The notes: generated from the letters alone by a model not told the origin. Shown: positions 24,924 to 32,107, counted from the stretch's first letter. The stretch is 43,100 nt of DNA from Bacteroidales bacterium (GCA_024400415.1 JAKSMS010000014.1:1-43100), one strand, 5' to 3'. Numbers and translations are program-made.

Positions 24924-25375
24924 AAAAAATAATCTTTTTAGTGCTGCTGGCTGTTGTCCTGGCGGCATGCGGTCGCGAGGAGGTGTTGCAGCCAGAGGGC
25001 GGCCAATGGGCCGAGGCCCTAGGTGGCGGCTATCTTGTGGTTGATGCCGACACGCTCGAACTTGAAGAGGTTCAGCTCTCGGAGTATGACGGCTGTTATG
25101 AATATGCATTTATCCCTAATAGAGGCCGAATTTTTGCCCTTGTGAGCGCTTCGCGTCTGTCCACGGGCGAATACGCCTTCGTGCCTTTAGAGGCGGTCTA
25201 TGCCGGCCGGGAAGGCGTTGCGGGCATACGTCCCTCCACATGCGCCCCGGAGTACTATTCCCAAGGCACGCTTCGTTACGAGCAGAAAGGCAATGGCGGC
25301 CAGTTCGATTTTGAGTGCAGCACAATGTCTGGATCAACCATCAAGGGACATTTTGCTGGCAGGGTAAAAGAATAG
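24920..25375 (+). CDS. Lipoprotein of unknown function
   Basis: 151 residues. The signal peptide and lipobox (MKKIIFLVLLAVVLAA-C) are clear, with Cys at about 17. I do not recognise the mature domain: it is beta-rich and acidic, with a central hydrophobic strand set (CYEYAFIPNRGRIFALVSAS) and a C-terminal pair, YEQKGNGGQFDFEC and TIKGHFAGRV. A structure of the small beta-barrel/lipocalin type is possible but not shown. It sits between two HAD phosphatase genes (4-nt overlap upstream, 6-bp gap downstream), so it is translated with them. Confidence 0.75.
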   Translation: MKKIIFLVLLAVVLAACGREEVLQPEGGQWAEALGGGYLVVDADTLELEEVQLSEYDGCYEYAFIPNRGRIFALVSASRLSTGEYAFVPLEAVYAGREGVAGIRPSTCAPEYYSQGTLRYEQKGNGGQFDFECSTMSGSTIKGHFAGRVKE

Positions 25376-25381
25376 TCGGAG

Positions 25382-25993
25382 ATGAAGATAAAGAATATAG
25401 TATTTGATTTTGGTGCGGTGCTTATCGATTGGAATCCGCATTATCTATACGATTCCTACTTCGGCAGTCGCAGCAAGGCAGATGAGTTTCTCTCCCAGGT
25501 ATGCGATATGGACTGGAACCTTCAGATGGATGCAGGAAGACCCTTCTCGGAGACTATCCCCGAGCGTGTTGCCCTCTTCCCCGAGTGGGAGGAAGCCATA
25601 CGCATCTATGAGACTCGCTGGCAGGAGATGATAGGAGGAGAGATAAAGGGTATGTACGAACTACTTAAGGCACTTACTCTCAGTGTCATGCCTATGTATG
25701 GACTGACAAATTGGAGTCGAGAGACATTTCCTCCTGTGAGAGTGCGTTATGCGCGCATATTCAATCAGTTGCGAGGATATGTGGTGTCTGGGGAAGAGTG
25801 CGTGGTGAAGCCCAATCCCGAAATCTATCGAATCCTGATGGAAAAATACCGTCTAGAGCCAACGGAAACACTCTTTGTAGATGATAATATGAAGAATGTT
25901 TTGGGAGCACGAAATGTAGGTATGCAAGCGTTTCATTTTCAGAGTGTAGAGGGGTTTGCGTCATACCTTGAAGATCAAGGAATTTTACGATAA
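25382..25993 (+). CDS. HAD-family phosphatase (subclass IA, YihX-like)
   Basis: 203 residues, typical for the small cytosolic HAD-IA group. Motif I is IVFDFGAVLIDW, with nucleophile Asp and Gly instead of the second Asp. The motif II Thr lies in YGLTNWS, the lysine in CVVKPNPEIY, and motif IV is LFVDDNMKNV. The nearest characterised relatives dephosphorylate sugar phosphates such as glucose-1-phosphate; the actual substrate is unknown. It is a paralogue of the HAD domain two genes upstream (KNIVFD-type start and VKPNP/AKPNP in common). It is last in its operon, and tRNA-Ser starts 49 bp later with its own promoter. Confidence 0.88.
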   Translation: MKIKNIVFDFGAVLIDWNPHYLYDSYFGSRSKADEFLSQVCDMDWNLQMDAGRPFSETIPERVALFPEWEEAIRIYETRWQEMIGGEIKGMYELLKALTLSVMPMYGLTNWSRETFPPVRVRYARIFNQLRGYVVSGEECVVKPNPEIYRILMEKYRLEPTETLFVDDNMKNVLGARNVGMQAFHFQSVEGFASYLEDQGILR

Positions 25994-26005
25994 TATAAAA
26001 AAAAA

Positions 26006-26038
26006 TTTGGTCAGTCCAAAGAAATGTCGTACTTTTGC
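26006..26038 (+). promoter_or_regulatory. Promoter of tRNA-Ser
   Basis: TTTG at 26006-26009 and TACTTTTGC at 26030-26038 are spaced by 20 nt. The -7 element ends 4 nt before the mature tRNA, so there is almost no 5' leader. Confidence 0.92.
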
Positions 26039-26042
26039 AAAC

Positions 26043-26127
26043 GGAAAGATGGCAGAGTGGTCGATTGCGACGGTCTTGAAAACCGTTGACCTTCACGGGT
26101 CCGGGGGTTCGAATCCCTCTCTTTCCG
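26043..26127 (+). tRNA. tRNA-Ser (anticodon TGA)
   Basis: Class II tRNA of 85 nt. The acceptor is GGAAAGA/TCTTTCC with discriminator G, the anticodon stem ACGGT/ACCGT encloses CTTGAAA, and the long variable arm has a GACC/GGTC stem. The T-loop is TTCGAAT. It reads UCA codons. The 3' CCA is not encoded (the next bases are CAG), unlike the tRNA-Val in this window. Confidence 0.95.
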
Positions 26128-26129
26128 CA

Positions 26130-26269
26130 GAAACGACCAAGAAGCAAGATTCACGAAAGTGGATCTTGTTTTTTTTATGTCCTTCTGGCAATGCAAAATT
26201 CATTTTGTGATTGCCAGAAGGGCATAAAAAAACGAGAATCGCCTGCGATGCTCGATACTTGGTCGTTTC
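26130..26269. repeat. Nested inverted repeats downstream of tRNA-Ser
   Basis: GAAACGACCAAG (from 26130) and CTTGGTCGTTTC (ending 26269) form a perfect 12-bp outer pair. Inside are, in order, the tRNA terminator hairpin; a long hairpin whose arms are ATGTCCTTCTGGCAAT and ATTGCCAGAAGGGCAT with inner GCAAAAT/ATTTTGTG (about 26177-26226); and a short CGAGAATCGC / GCGATGCTCG hairpin. No coding frame is supported. Confidence 0.75.
26145..26176 (+). terminator. Terminator of tRNA-Ser
   Basis: CAAGATTCAC (26145-26154) pairs with GTGGATCTTG (26159-26168) around GAAA and runs into eight Ts. Confidence 0.9.
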
Positions 26270-26363
26270 GAGTCAAGGAAAGCCAGGGATCACAAGCGAA
26301 GCGAGTAATCCCTCTCCCTCAAGCTTGCTTGAAAGGGGCATTGAGGCAATAAAAAAAACAAGG
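26266..26363. repeat. Direct repeat copy 1 (98 bp)
   Basis: Paired with 26399-26507. The first 48 bp are identical in both copies and contain an imperfect hairpin (AGGGATCAC...AGTAATCCCT) around AAGCGAAGCG. The second half carries CAAGCTTGCTTGAAAGGGGC and ends in a poly-A block followed by CAAGG. Confidence 0.8.
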
Positions 26364-26398
26364 ACTCAGTATGAGTGCTTGCAGGGTTGATTTTTTGT

Positions 26399-26507
26399 TT
26401 TCGAGTCAAGGAAAGCCAGGGATCACAAGCGAAGCGAGTAATCCCTGTCATAATCCCTCTCGCTCAAGCTTGCTTGAAAGGGGCGTTGAGACAATAAAAA
26501 AACAAGG
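26399..26507. repeat. Direct repeat copy 2 (109 bp)
   Basis: Same unit as 26266-26363, with a 12-bp insertion (GTCATAATCCCT, partly duplicating the preceding TAATCCCT), three substitutions and one fewer A in the poly-A block. The two copies are 35 bp apart. Confidence 0.8.
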
Positions 26508-26561
26508 TCCAAACACAAAGAAAGGATGCCTTTTGCGGGCATCCTTTCTTTGTATTTGGAC
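26507..26561. terminator. Bidirectional terminator with 24-bp arms
   Basis: The arm 26507-26530 pairs with 26538-26561 at 23 of 24 positions around a 7-nt loop (TTTTGCG). Both strands give a GC-rich core (GGATGCC/GGCATCC) followed by TTTCTTTG. It separates the repeat region from the convergent FKBP gene and probably ends the minus-strand operon. Confidence 0.85.
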
Positions 26562-26572
26562 TGGCGAGGTGG

Positions 26573-27268
26573 CTATTTGATGATCTCGTGGAGTTCTACT
26601 TCGTAGATGGCTGGCGTGCCGTTGGGGATCTTTGTGGAACCGCCGGGGTAGAGCCGGCTTGGGAAGTAGAATCGGTAGATGGATCCTTTGTTCATGAGCT
26701 GCATGGCGTAGATGAGGCCTGGAAACATGGGGTGGCCGATGACGTGGACGATGGGTTCGCGCTGTCCATAGGTGATGTCGGCGAGCTCGTTGGTGAGCAT
26801 GTTGTAGCCTTTGTAGTCGAACTTGACGAGGTCGCCTCCCTTGGCGTTGGGGCCGGTGCCGGCCTTGACTACCTCGTAATAGAATCCTGACTCGTGGCGT
26901 TTGGCCTGCGGGTGCTTCTGCTCAAAGTTGGCGAAGGCTTCTTGTTCGGCCTGGCTGGCCTGCTCTCCTTGCTGGCGTGCGGCGACCTGTCGGTCCATCA
27001 TCATCTGGTTTTGTGCGAAGATGCGTGCTGCCATATAGGTGGAATCGTCGAGGGGCTGTTCTTTGCCAGCGAGTGTGGCTTTGACGGCTTCGATGACTAC
27101 TTCTTGGTTGAAGGTGGGGCTTTCTTGCTGTATGAGGCCTTCGGCGATGCTGCGGCCGAGTGCCCAGCTGAGTGTGTCTTGCTGGTTTTGCAGCTTGGGC
27201 TGAGGTTCGGTGCATGATGCGAATGCCATGAGTGCGGCTGCTGCAATGATGAGGGTGGTACGTTTCAT
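26573..27268 (-). CDS. FKBP-type peptidyl-prolyl cis-trans isomerase, lipoprotein
   Basis: 231 residues. A lipoprotein signal (MKRTTLIIAAAALMAFAS-C) is followed by a helical dimerisation-type N-domain (about 30-120, DTLSWALGRSIAEGL, typical of Mip/FkpA proteins). The FKBP domain covers about 125-231 (GDLVKFDYKGY, 'IPNGTPAIYEVELHEI'). It should assist protein folding in the periplasm. The usual 'G-W-x-E-G-L' segment reads FPGLIYAMQLM, so the active-site Trp is missing and isomerase activity may be weak. It is last in a five-gene minus-strand operon, 28 bp after the sugar transferase. Confidence 0.85.
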   Translation of the reverse strand: MKRTTLIIAAAALMAFASCTEPQPKLQNQQDTLSWALGRSIAEGLIQQESPTFNQEVVIEAVKATLAGKEQPLDDSTYMAARIFAQNQMMMDRQVAARQQGEQASQAEQEAFANFEQKHPQAKRHESGFYYEVVKAGTGPNAKGGDLVKFDYKGYNMLTNELADITYGQREPIVHVIGHPMFPGLIYAMQLMNKGSIYRFYFPSRLYPGGSTKIPNGTPAIYEVELHEIIK

Positions 27269-27296
27269 TATGAATAGCTGTTTTTTTTTTGATGGG

Positions 27297-28715
27297 TTAT
27301 TTGCCTCTTCCTTGGAATACGATGATTACGGTGTAGAGGAGTATCTTGATATCGGTGGTGATGGACATGTTTTCGAGGTAGAGGAGGTCGTAGCGCAGGC
27401 GCTCTACCATCTCGTCGACGTTGGAGGCGTAGCCGTAGCGCACTTGTCCCCATGAGGTGATGCCGGGCTTGACGCGCTGCAGGAGGAGGTATTGTGGCGC
27501 GCGGCGCACGATCTGGTCGATGTAGTACTGTCGCTCGGGGCGTGGGCCTACGAGGCTCATGGTGCCGCGGAGTACGTTGTAGAACTGGGGTATCTCGTCG
27601 AGGCGCACTTTGCGCATGAAGCGTCCGAAGGGGGTGATGCGGGGATCGTTGTCGCGGCTGAGTGCGGGGCCTGCCTGTTCGGCGTCGACATACATGCTGC
27701 GGAACTTGTGCATCTTGAAAGGGCGGCCGTGGATTCCTATGCGTTCTTGGGCGTAGAAGATGGGTCCGGGGCTTGTGGCCTTGATGATGATAGCGGTAAT
27801 GAGGTATAGTGGGGATAGGAGTATCAAGGCGATGAGTGACACGAGGATGTCGCCCATGCGCTTGATGCTGTGCTGCCACTCTTCCATTGGGCGGCTCTTG
27901 AGGGTGATGAGCGAGGAGTGGAAGATGTTGTCTTGGCGTACGGTTCCGAAGATGAGGTCGCGTGCGTCGGGGGTGAGCTTTACGATCAGGTCGGAGCAGA
28001 GTCCGAGGGTGAGGAGGGTGCTGTTGAATGCTTGCTGCTGGTTGTCCTCTACGGCTAGGATGACCTCTTCTGGGTGGTATTGCCGGATTACGTCCTGGAG
28101 GTTGTCGAGTGTGCCGAGGCAAGGCATGACGGAGTCGAGCGGAGTGGGGGTGTCGTTGCCGATGGTGAGGAATCCGATGAAGCTTTCGCCGGAATAGACT
28201 TCTTGATTTTCGAGGTCGAGATAGGTCTGATAGGCTTTGGGGCCTCCGGAGATCATGATGGTAGGGAACCCTATCTCGCGGCGATGCACGCGCTTGACGG
28301 TTCGGGTGGTGAGGATTAGGCGGGCCGCATAGGTGAGCACGAAGTGGGCGGCCAGGAGGAAGAGGAAGGCGAGGTAGTAATAATGGTAGGAGGATAGGTT
28401 GTCGTCGAGCATGAGAGCAAAGAAGATCACAATGACGCCTATGACGGTGCAGGTGAGGGTCTGTTCGAACTCTTTGAGCCGCGACTTGCGAAGCACGCAG
28501 CGGTAGGCGCCGCAGATGGCGTAGAATGCTACCCAGGCGGCTGGCACGATTGCGATGCCGAGCCAGAAGTTGGGGTCTTGCACAATCTGGTCGGAGGAGA
28601 TTATGTTGTCGGGCTCGAGGTCGACTTTGCGGAAAATGAAGAGCGCTGCCCAAGCTATCATGGCAGACAGGAGGTCGAAGAGTACGTATAGCGAAGTGAG
28701 TTTGGTTGTCTTCAT
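27297..28715 (-). CDS. Undecaprenyl-phosphate sugar phosphotransferase (WcaJ/polyprenyl glycosylphosphotransferase)
   Basis: 472 residues. It begins exopolysaccharide or O-glycan assembly by moving a sugar-1-phosphate from a nucleotide sugar to undecaprenyl phosphate. The N-terminal half has four or five membrane helices (about 5-135) and a CoA-binding/Rossmann-like middle region. The C-terminal bacterial sugar transferase domain (about 280-472) starts KRMGDILVS, has one membrane re-entrant helix, then the conserved PGPIFYAQERIG, FKMHKFRSM, R-x-D-E-I-P-Q-x-x-N-V-L, MSLVGPRPE and the W-G-Q-V-R-Y-G block. It lies between an uncharacterised lipoprotein (11 bp) and the FKBP gene. No contiguous glycosyltransferase cluster is present. 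Confidence 0.93.
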   Translation of the reverse strand: MKTTKLTSLYVLFDLLSAMIAWAALFIFRKVDLEPDNIISSDQIVQDPNFWLGIAIVPAAWVAFYAICGAYRCVLRKSRLKEFEQTLTCTVIGVIVIFFALMLDDNLSSYHYYYLAFLFLLAAHFVLTYAARLILTTRTVKRVHRREIGFPTIMISGGPKAYQTYLDLENQEVYSGESFIGFLTIGNDTPTPLDSVMPCLGTLDNLQDVIRQYHPEEVILAVEDNQQQAFNSTLLTLGLCSDLIVKLTPDARDLIFGTVRQDNIFHSSLITLKSRPMEEWQHSIKRMGDILVSLIALILLSPLYLITAIIIKATSPGPIFYAQERIGIHGRPFKMHKFRSMYVDAEQAGPALSRDNDPRITPFGRFMRKVRLDEIPQFYNVLRGTMSLVGPRPERQYYIDQIVRRAPQYLLLQRVKPGITSWGQVRYGYASNVDEMVERLRYDLLYLENMSITTDIKILLYTVIIVFQGRGK

Positions 28716-28726
28716 CTGGGGAGGGG

Positions 28727-29656
28727 CTAGAGGGATAGCACTTTTACGTTGTCGAGGCGTATGTCGCCATCGATGCGGTCGATATTAAGCACGGTGAATG
28801 CTACGCGGAATTCTTCGTTGTAGTGGAATTGGCGCCAGGTGCGGCCAAGGTTGATGTAGACTTTGCGCCATCCGGTGGTGGGGAAGAGGGTGACGCAGCC
28901 TTTTAGAGAGGTGCTTCCTCCGTTGAGTTCTTCGGACTGCATGCCGATCTCGAGGCGGGTGTCGGTCCAGTAGTCGAGTTCAACGTAGAGGTAGGCGGTA
29001 GGGTCTTTCTCTTTGAGCACGTCTTTGATGAAGAATGTCTTTGAGCCCTCGTCTGCGGAGATGTGTACACGTCCGTAGCCGCTGCCAGAGCGGGCATTGT
29101 CGGCATCGATGACGCGCTCTACTATGGAGTCGAAGGCTACGTTGAGCTGCACGGGCTCAAACCATTCGGTCTTGAGAATCTTCATGTTCAGGGTGGAACG
29201 ATAGTTGACGTCGATATTCCAGCGGCCGTCGGCTTCTTGGCTGCCGATGTTGGTGACGCTGTCGGGGGCTACCACTAGGTTGGAGTCGATATAGGGCATG
29301 TAGTATGGGTAGTAGATATGGGTGCCAGCCTGGGCGTTTTGGCGCACGAATGGGTATACGGCAATCTTCTTGATTTTTTTCTGGTCTGTGAGCACGGGTA
29401 TGGTGCAGGGCAGCTGGAAGGTGCCGAGGTTGGTGGTGGTGTCTACTCCTTCCCACCAGCACTCAACCTGCACAGCGTCGATATCGGAGGTAAGGAAGGC
29501 GTCGCCATAGATGATTGTGGTTCCGTCGGTGGGGTGCTGGACGGAGGCTTTGTCGAGGTGGAGATAAATGGGTATAGAGGGTCCTTCAGGCTTGCAAGAG
29601 GCTGCAAGTGCCGAGAAGAGGATGGCTGCTAATAGAATATATATATGGTGTCTCAT
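28727..29656 (-). CDS. Lipoprotein of unknown function
   Basis: 309 residues. The lipoprotein signal is MRHHIYILLAAILFSALAAS-C. I do not recognise a named family. The mature protein is beta-rich. A first domain (about 30-140) contains YLHLDKASVQHPTDGTT and an internal WWEGVDTT. A second (about 145-309) ends with 'WRQFHYNEEFRVAF', DGDIRLDNVKVLSL, a pattern common at the end of jelly-roll carbohydrate-binding or galactose-binding-like domains. Position directly before a polyprenyl sugar transferase suggests an envelope role (inference). Confidence 0.75.
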   Translation of the reverse strand: MRHHIYILLAAILFSALAASCKPEGPSIPIYLHLDKASVQHPTDGTTIIYGDAFLTSDIDAVQVECWWEGVDTTTNLGTFQLPCTIPVLTDQKKIKKIAVYPFVRQNAQAGTHIYYPYYMPYIDSNLVVAPDSVTNIGSQEADGRWNIDVNYRSTLNMKILKTEWFEPVQLNVAFDSIVERVIDADNARSGSGYGRVHISADEGSKTFFIKDVLKEKDPTAYLYVELDYWTDTRLEIGMQSEELNGGSTSLKGCVTLFPTTGWRKVYINLGRTWRQFHYNEEFRVAFTVLNIDRIDGDIRLDNVKVLSL

Positions 29657-29716
29657 AATTGCTAAGAAACGTCGCTGGTGTGGGAATTATTGTGTAGGCG
29701 GCGCTATTTTTACTGC

Positions 29717-30205
29717 TTAGAGTTTTGGGAAGTCGAGAATTTGGAGGTCTTTTGGCGTGGGGTCGAGGGTGAATCGCACAAGGGTGTCCACCTTTTGGAA
29801 TCCTTGACGGCCGGCAGCGCCTGGGTTTATGTGTAGCAGCTGATACTGAGGGTCGTACATCACCTTCAGGATGTGGCTGTGTCCGCTGACGAAGATCTGG
29901 GGTTTCTCTTGGAGGATGAGTTGTCGGATTTCTGGGACATAGTGCTTGGGGTAGCCGCCGATATGGGTCATCATGACTTTCTGCCCTTCAATCTCGAAGA
30001 TGTTCACCTTGGGGTACTTGTAATGCAGGGAGTGGTCGTCGATATTGCCCCAGACGGCGCGCAGGGGCTTGAATCTGAGCAGCTCTTCAACCACGCCGGG
30101 TCCGCAGTCGCCAGCATGCCACACCTCGTCGCATTCGGCAAAGAAGCTGTAGACCTGCTGCGGTACGCGGCCGTGGGTGTCGGAGAGAATGCCTATGCGC
30201 TTCAT
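29717..30205 (-). CDS. YfcE/MJ0936-type metallophosphoesterase
   Basis: 162 residues. All calcineurin-like dimetal motifs are present: SDTHG (8-12), HAGDCG (about 30-35), WGNIDDH (about 51-57), MTHIGG (about 80) and GHSHILK (about 108). Relatives hydrolyse small phosphodiesters such as cyclic nucleotides or model substrates; the physiological substrate is unknown. Its ATG overlaps the stop of the EamA transporter gene by 4 nt (30202-30205). The next gene of the operon starts 60 bp later. Confidence 0.92.
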   Translation of the reverse strand: MKRIGILSDTHGRVPQQVYSFFAECDEVWHAGDCGPGVVEELLRFKPLRAVWGNIDDHSLHYKYPKVNIFEIEGQKVMMTHIGGYPKHYVPEIRQLILQEKPQIFVSGHSHILKVMYDPQYQLLHINPGAAGRQGFQKVDTLVRFTLDPTPKDLQILDFPKL

Positions 30206-31095
30206 TTTGAGGACTTTTTCTGCTGCTGGGCGATGACTACGCCAGCAATGACGATGACCATGCCCAGCACCTTGGGCATAGAGAGCTGTTCCTGTCCGAT
30301 GCAGATGGCCACGATCATGGTGAAGACAGGAATGGCGTTGTTGAAGATGCAGGCGCGTGTGGCACCAAGGTTCTGCACGCCAATATTATAGCCCATATAG
30401 GCGATGGTGCTGCAGAAGATGCCGAGTATGCCGATGAGGAGCAGCATCATGGGACTCCAGCTGAGCTCGAAGACCTGGGTGCCGGTGGTGCAGAACATGA
30501 GCGGCAGGTAGTAGATCATGCCTATGAGGTTCTGATAGGTGGTGATGGTGAAGGGCTGGTAGCGGCCGACCACCTTCATGAGCAGGAGGGTGTAGACGAT
30601 GGCTGTAAGCACGGCTCCGCAGAGGAATAGGATGCCTGCGGCGCTGCCGTCGAGGCCGTCGTTGCCGCCTATGAGCATGACTCCGATGCCGGCCAGCGAG
30701 AGCACAACGCCCAGGATGTGGTTGGCGTGGAGGCCCTCATGGTAGAAGGCAGCCATGGCGAAGGGAACGAATACGGGAATGGTGGCCACTATGATAGAGG
30801 AAAGGCTGCCCGAAACGAGCTGCACGCCGCTGGTTTCGAACAGGTTGTAGACGAACGGCTCGGCCAGCGAGAGCAGGAGGAACCACTTGAGATCGCCCTT
30901 CTGGATGTGCTCCCATTTGCGCAGCAGGAAGAGTCCCGGCACCATGATGAGCGAAGCCAGGCAGAGGCGCAGGGTGACGAGTATGGTGACGGTGATTTTG
31001 GGTTCGGTGAGGAATAGTTCCTTGGTCATCACAAAGCTGATGCCCCAAAAGATAGTGCTGAGCGTGAGCGCTATATATACAAGATGACGTTTCAT
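30202..31095 (-). CDS. EamA-family drug/metabolite transporter (DMT superfamily)
   Basis: 297 residues with ten hydrophobic segments in two EamA repeats (about 5-140 and 150-290). It begins MKRHLVYIALTLSTIFWGISF and includes the family's 'P-x-x-x-x-x-x-x-E' type repeat near residues 60-75. It exports or imports small metabolites across the inner membrane; the substrate is unknown. The start at 31095 is preferred over the ATG at 31107 because the promoter element 31104-31112 overlaps the latter. It is first in the operon EamA, phosphoesterase, lipoprotein, sugar transferase, FKBP. Confidence 0.9.
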   Translation of the reverse strand: MKRHLVYIALTLSTIFWGISFVMTKELFLTEPKITVTILVTLRLCLASLIMVPGLFLLRKWEHIQKGDLKWFLLLSLAEPFVYNLFETSGVQLVSGSLSSIIVATIPVFVPFAMAAFYHEGLHANHILGVVLSLAGIGVMLIGGNDGLDGSAAGILFLCGAVLTAIVYTLLLMKVVGRYQPFTITTYQNLIGMIYYLPLMFCTTGTQVFELSWSPMMLLLIGILGIFCSTIAYMGYNIGVQNLGATRACIFNNAIPVFTMIVAICIGQEQLSMPKVLGMVIVIAGVVIAQQQKKSSK

Positions 31096-31103
31096 AATTG
31101 TGT

Positions 31104-31112
31104 GCAAAGTTA
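31104..31112 (-). promoter_or_regulatory. Promoter -7 element of the EamA operon
   Basis: On the minus strand TAACTTTGC, preceded by TTCG, matches the extended -7 element seen elsewhere here. No clear -33 TTTG. It decides the EamA start. Confidence 0.65.
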
Positions 31113-31207
31113 CGAATTTTTTTAGGACCCGTATAATTTTTTTATTAAAGGTACGTTATATAAATAATTTTGTATAAAAATAAGTAGAAATAATAACCGT
31201 TCAAATA

Positions 31208-31924
31208 ATGAAAAAGATTCTGTTTGTAGCAGCTGCCATGCTGCTGATGATGGGCGCAAATGCTCAAAACACTTTCAAGGGAACTATTAAGTACAAGGTA
31301 GAAAGCACCGGCGAGGTAGCTATGAAGATTCCTGAGGAACAGTCGATTGTAGAGGTAAAGGTGCTCAACGACCAGGCCAAGATGGATAACATTATCCAGC
31401 GCGGCAACGTGGTTACCACTTGCCAGGATTTCAGCCAGTATATCATGGCCCTTTCCATGAACGACATCACTCTCGAGTCCTATGAGGGCGACGGAAAGTT
31501 CCTGCTCAAGAATGAGTATACTCAGTCCGAGATCGACTCTCTGACCATCCCTGTTAACGAAGGCTACTACTTCGAGTACAAAGAGGGCGCCACCAAAGAA
31601 ATCGCTGGCCGCACCGGCAAGCAGGCCATCCTCCACGTGTTCGACGCTGAGGGAACAGACCATCCTATCGAGTTCTGGTACGACCCAACCATAGGCCCAG
31701 CCCACAACTTCCTCTTCAACGGCATCGCAGGCATGCCTCTTACCTTCAGCCAGCAGCTTGGCGAGGGCCGCGAGATGACCTTCACCGCCATCGAGGTGAA
31801 GGAAGGCAAGGTGAAAGACGTAGACCTGCTGCTCCCAGCCGGCTTCAAGGCCGTTTCCCAGGAGGAGTTCGCTGCCTTCATGCAGGAACTGCAGGACGCC
31901 ATCTCGCTGCTCCGTGGCGAATAA
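31208..31924 (+). CDS. Secreted DUF4412-like protein
   Basis: 238 residues with a signal peptide, MKKILFVAAAMLLMMGANA-Q. The mature protein opens with FKGTIKYKVESTGEV, a beta strand pattern of the DUF4412/GLPGLI-like periplasmic proteins. It continues with short strands and ends in a helical segment (EEFAAFMQELQDAISLL). No catalytic motif is visible and there is one free-standing Cys. A TAATTTTG -7 element lies at 31165-31172. It is monocistronic, followed by a repeat patch and a terminator. Confidence 0.6.
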   Translation: MKKILFVAAAMLLMMGANAQNTFKGTIKYKVESTGEVAMKIPEEQSIVEVKVLNDQAKMDNIIQRGNVVTTCQDFSQYIMALSMNDITLESYEGDGKFLLKNEYTQSEIDSLTIPVNEGYYFEYKEGATKEIAGRTGKQAILHVFDAEGTDHPIEFWYDPTIGPAHNFLFNGIAGMPLTFSQQLGEGREMTFTAIEVKEGKVKDVDLLLPAGFKAVSQEEFAAFMQELQDAISLLRGE

Positions 31925-31967
31925 TGGCCGATGGGGCTCGGGGAAGTTCTCTGTCGAAATCTTCCGT

Positions 31968-32056
31968 GGCCTAACTCCGGCATAACTCCGGCATAACTCC
32001 GGCATTTCTCCGGCCTATCTCTAGGTCAACTCCGATAATAGGCCGCCAGTTAAGCC
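31968..32056 (+). repeat. Tandem 11-bp 'TAACTCCGGCA' repeat patch
   Basis: About four units of an 11-bp repeat (CTAACTCCGGCA, TAACTCCGGCA twice, then TTTCTCCGGCC) are followed by TCAACTCCGATAATAGGCC. The same outer blocks occur in the same order at 452-380 on the minus strand. It lies downstream of, and on the same strand as, the preceding gene. It is non-coding. Confidence 0.7.
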
Positions 32057-32107
32057 GACGACGAAAGGCGGGTGATCCGGAGAAGATGGCCACCGACAAA
32101 GCATACA

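Noticed and set aside
25956-26580. Several short frames over tRNA-Ser and the following repeats
   Set aside because: They are made of tRNA and repeat sequence and share no plausible start signals.
27268-28653. A 461-codon minus-strand frame overlapping the sugar transferase
   Set aside because: It is Arg/Pro/His-rich low-complexity sequence in another frame of the GC-rich transferase gene; the 27297-28715 frame has all family motifs.
31145-32005. A 286-codon minus-strand frame opposite the DUF4412-like gene
   Set aside because: The plus-strand frame has a clear signal peptide and start; the antisense frame has neither a promoter nor a domain.
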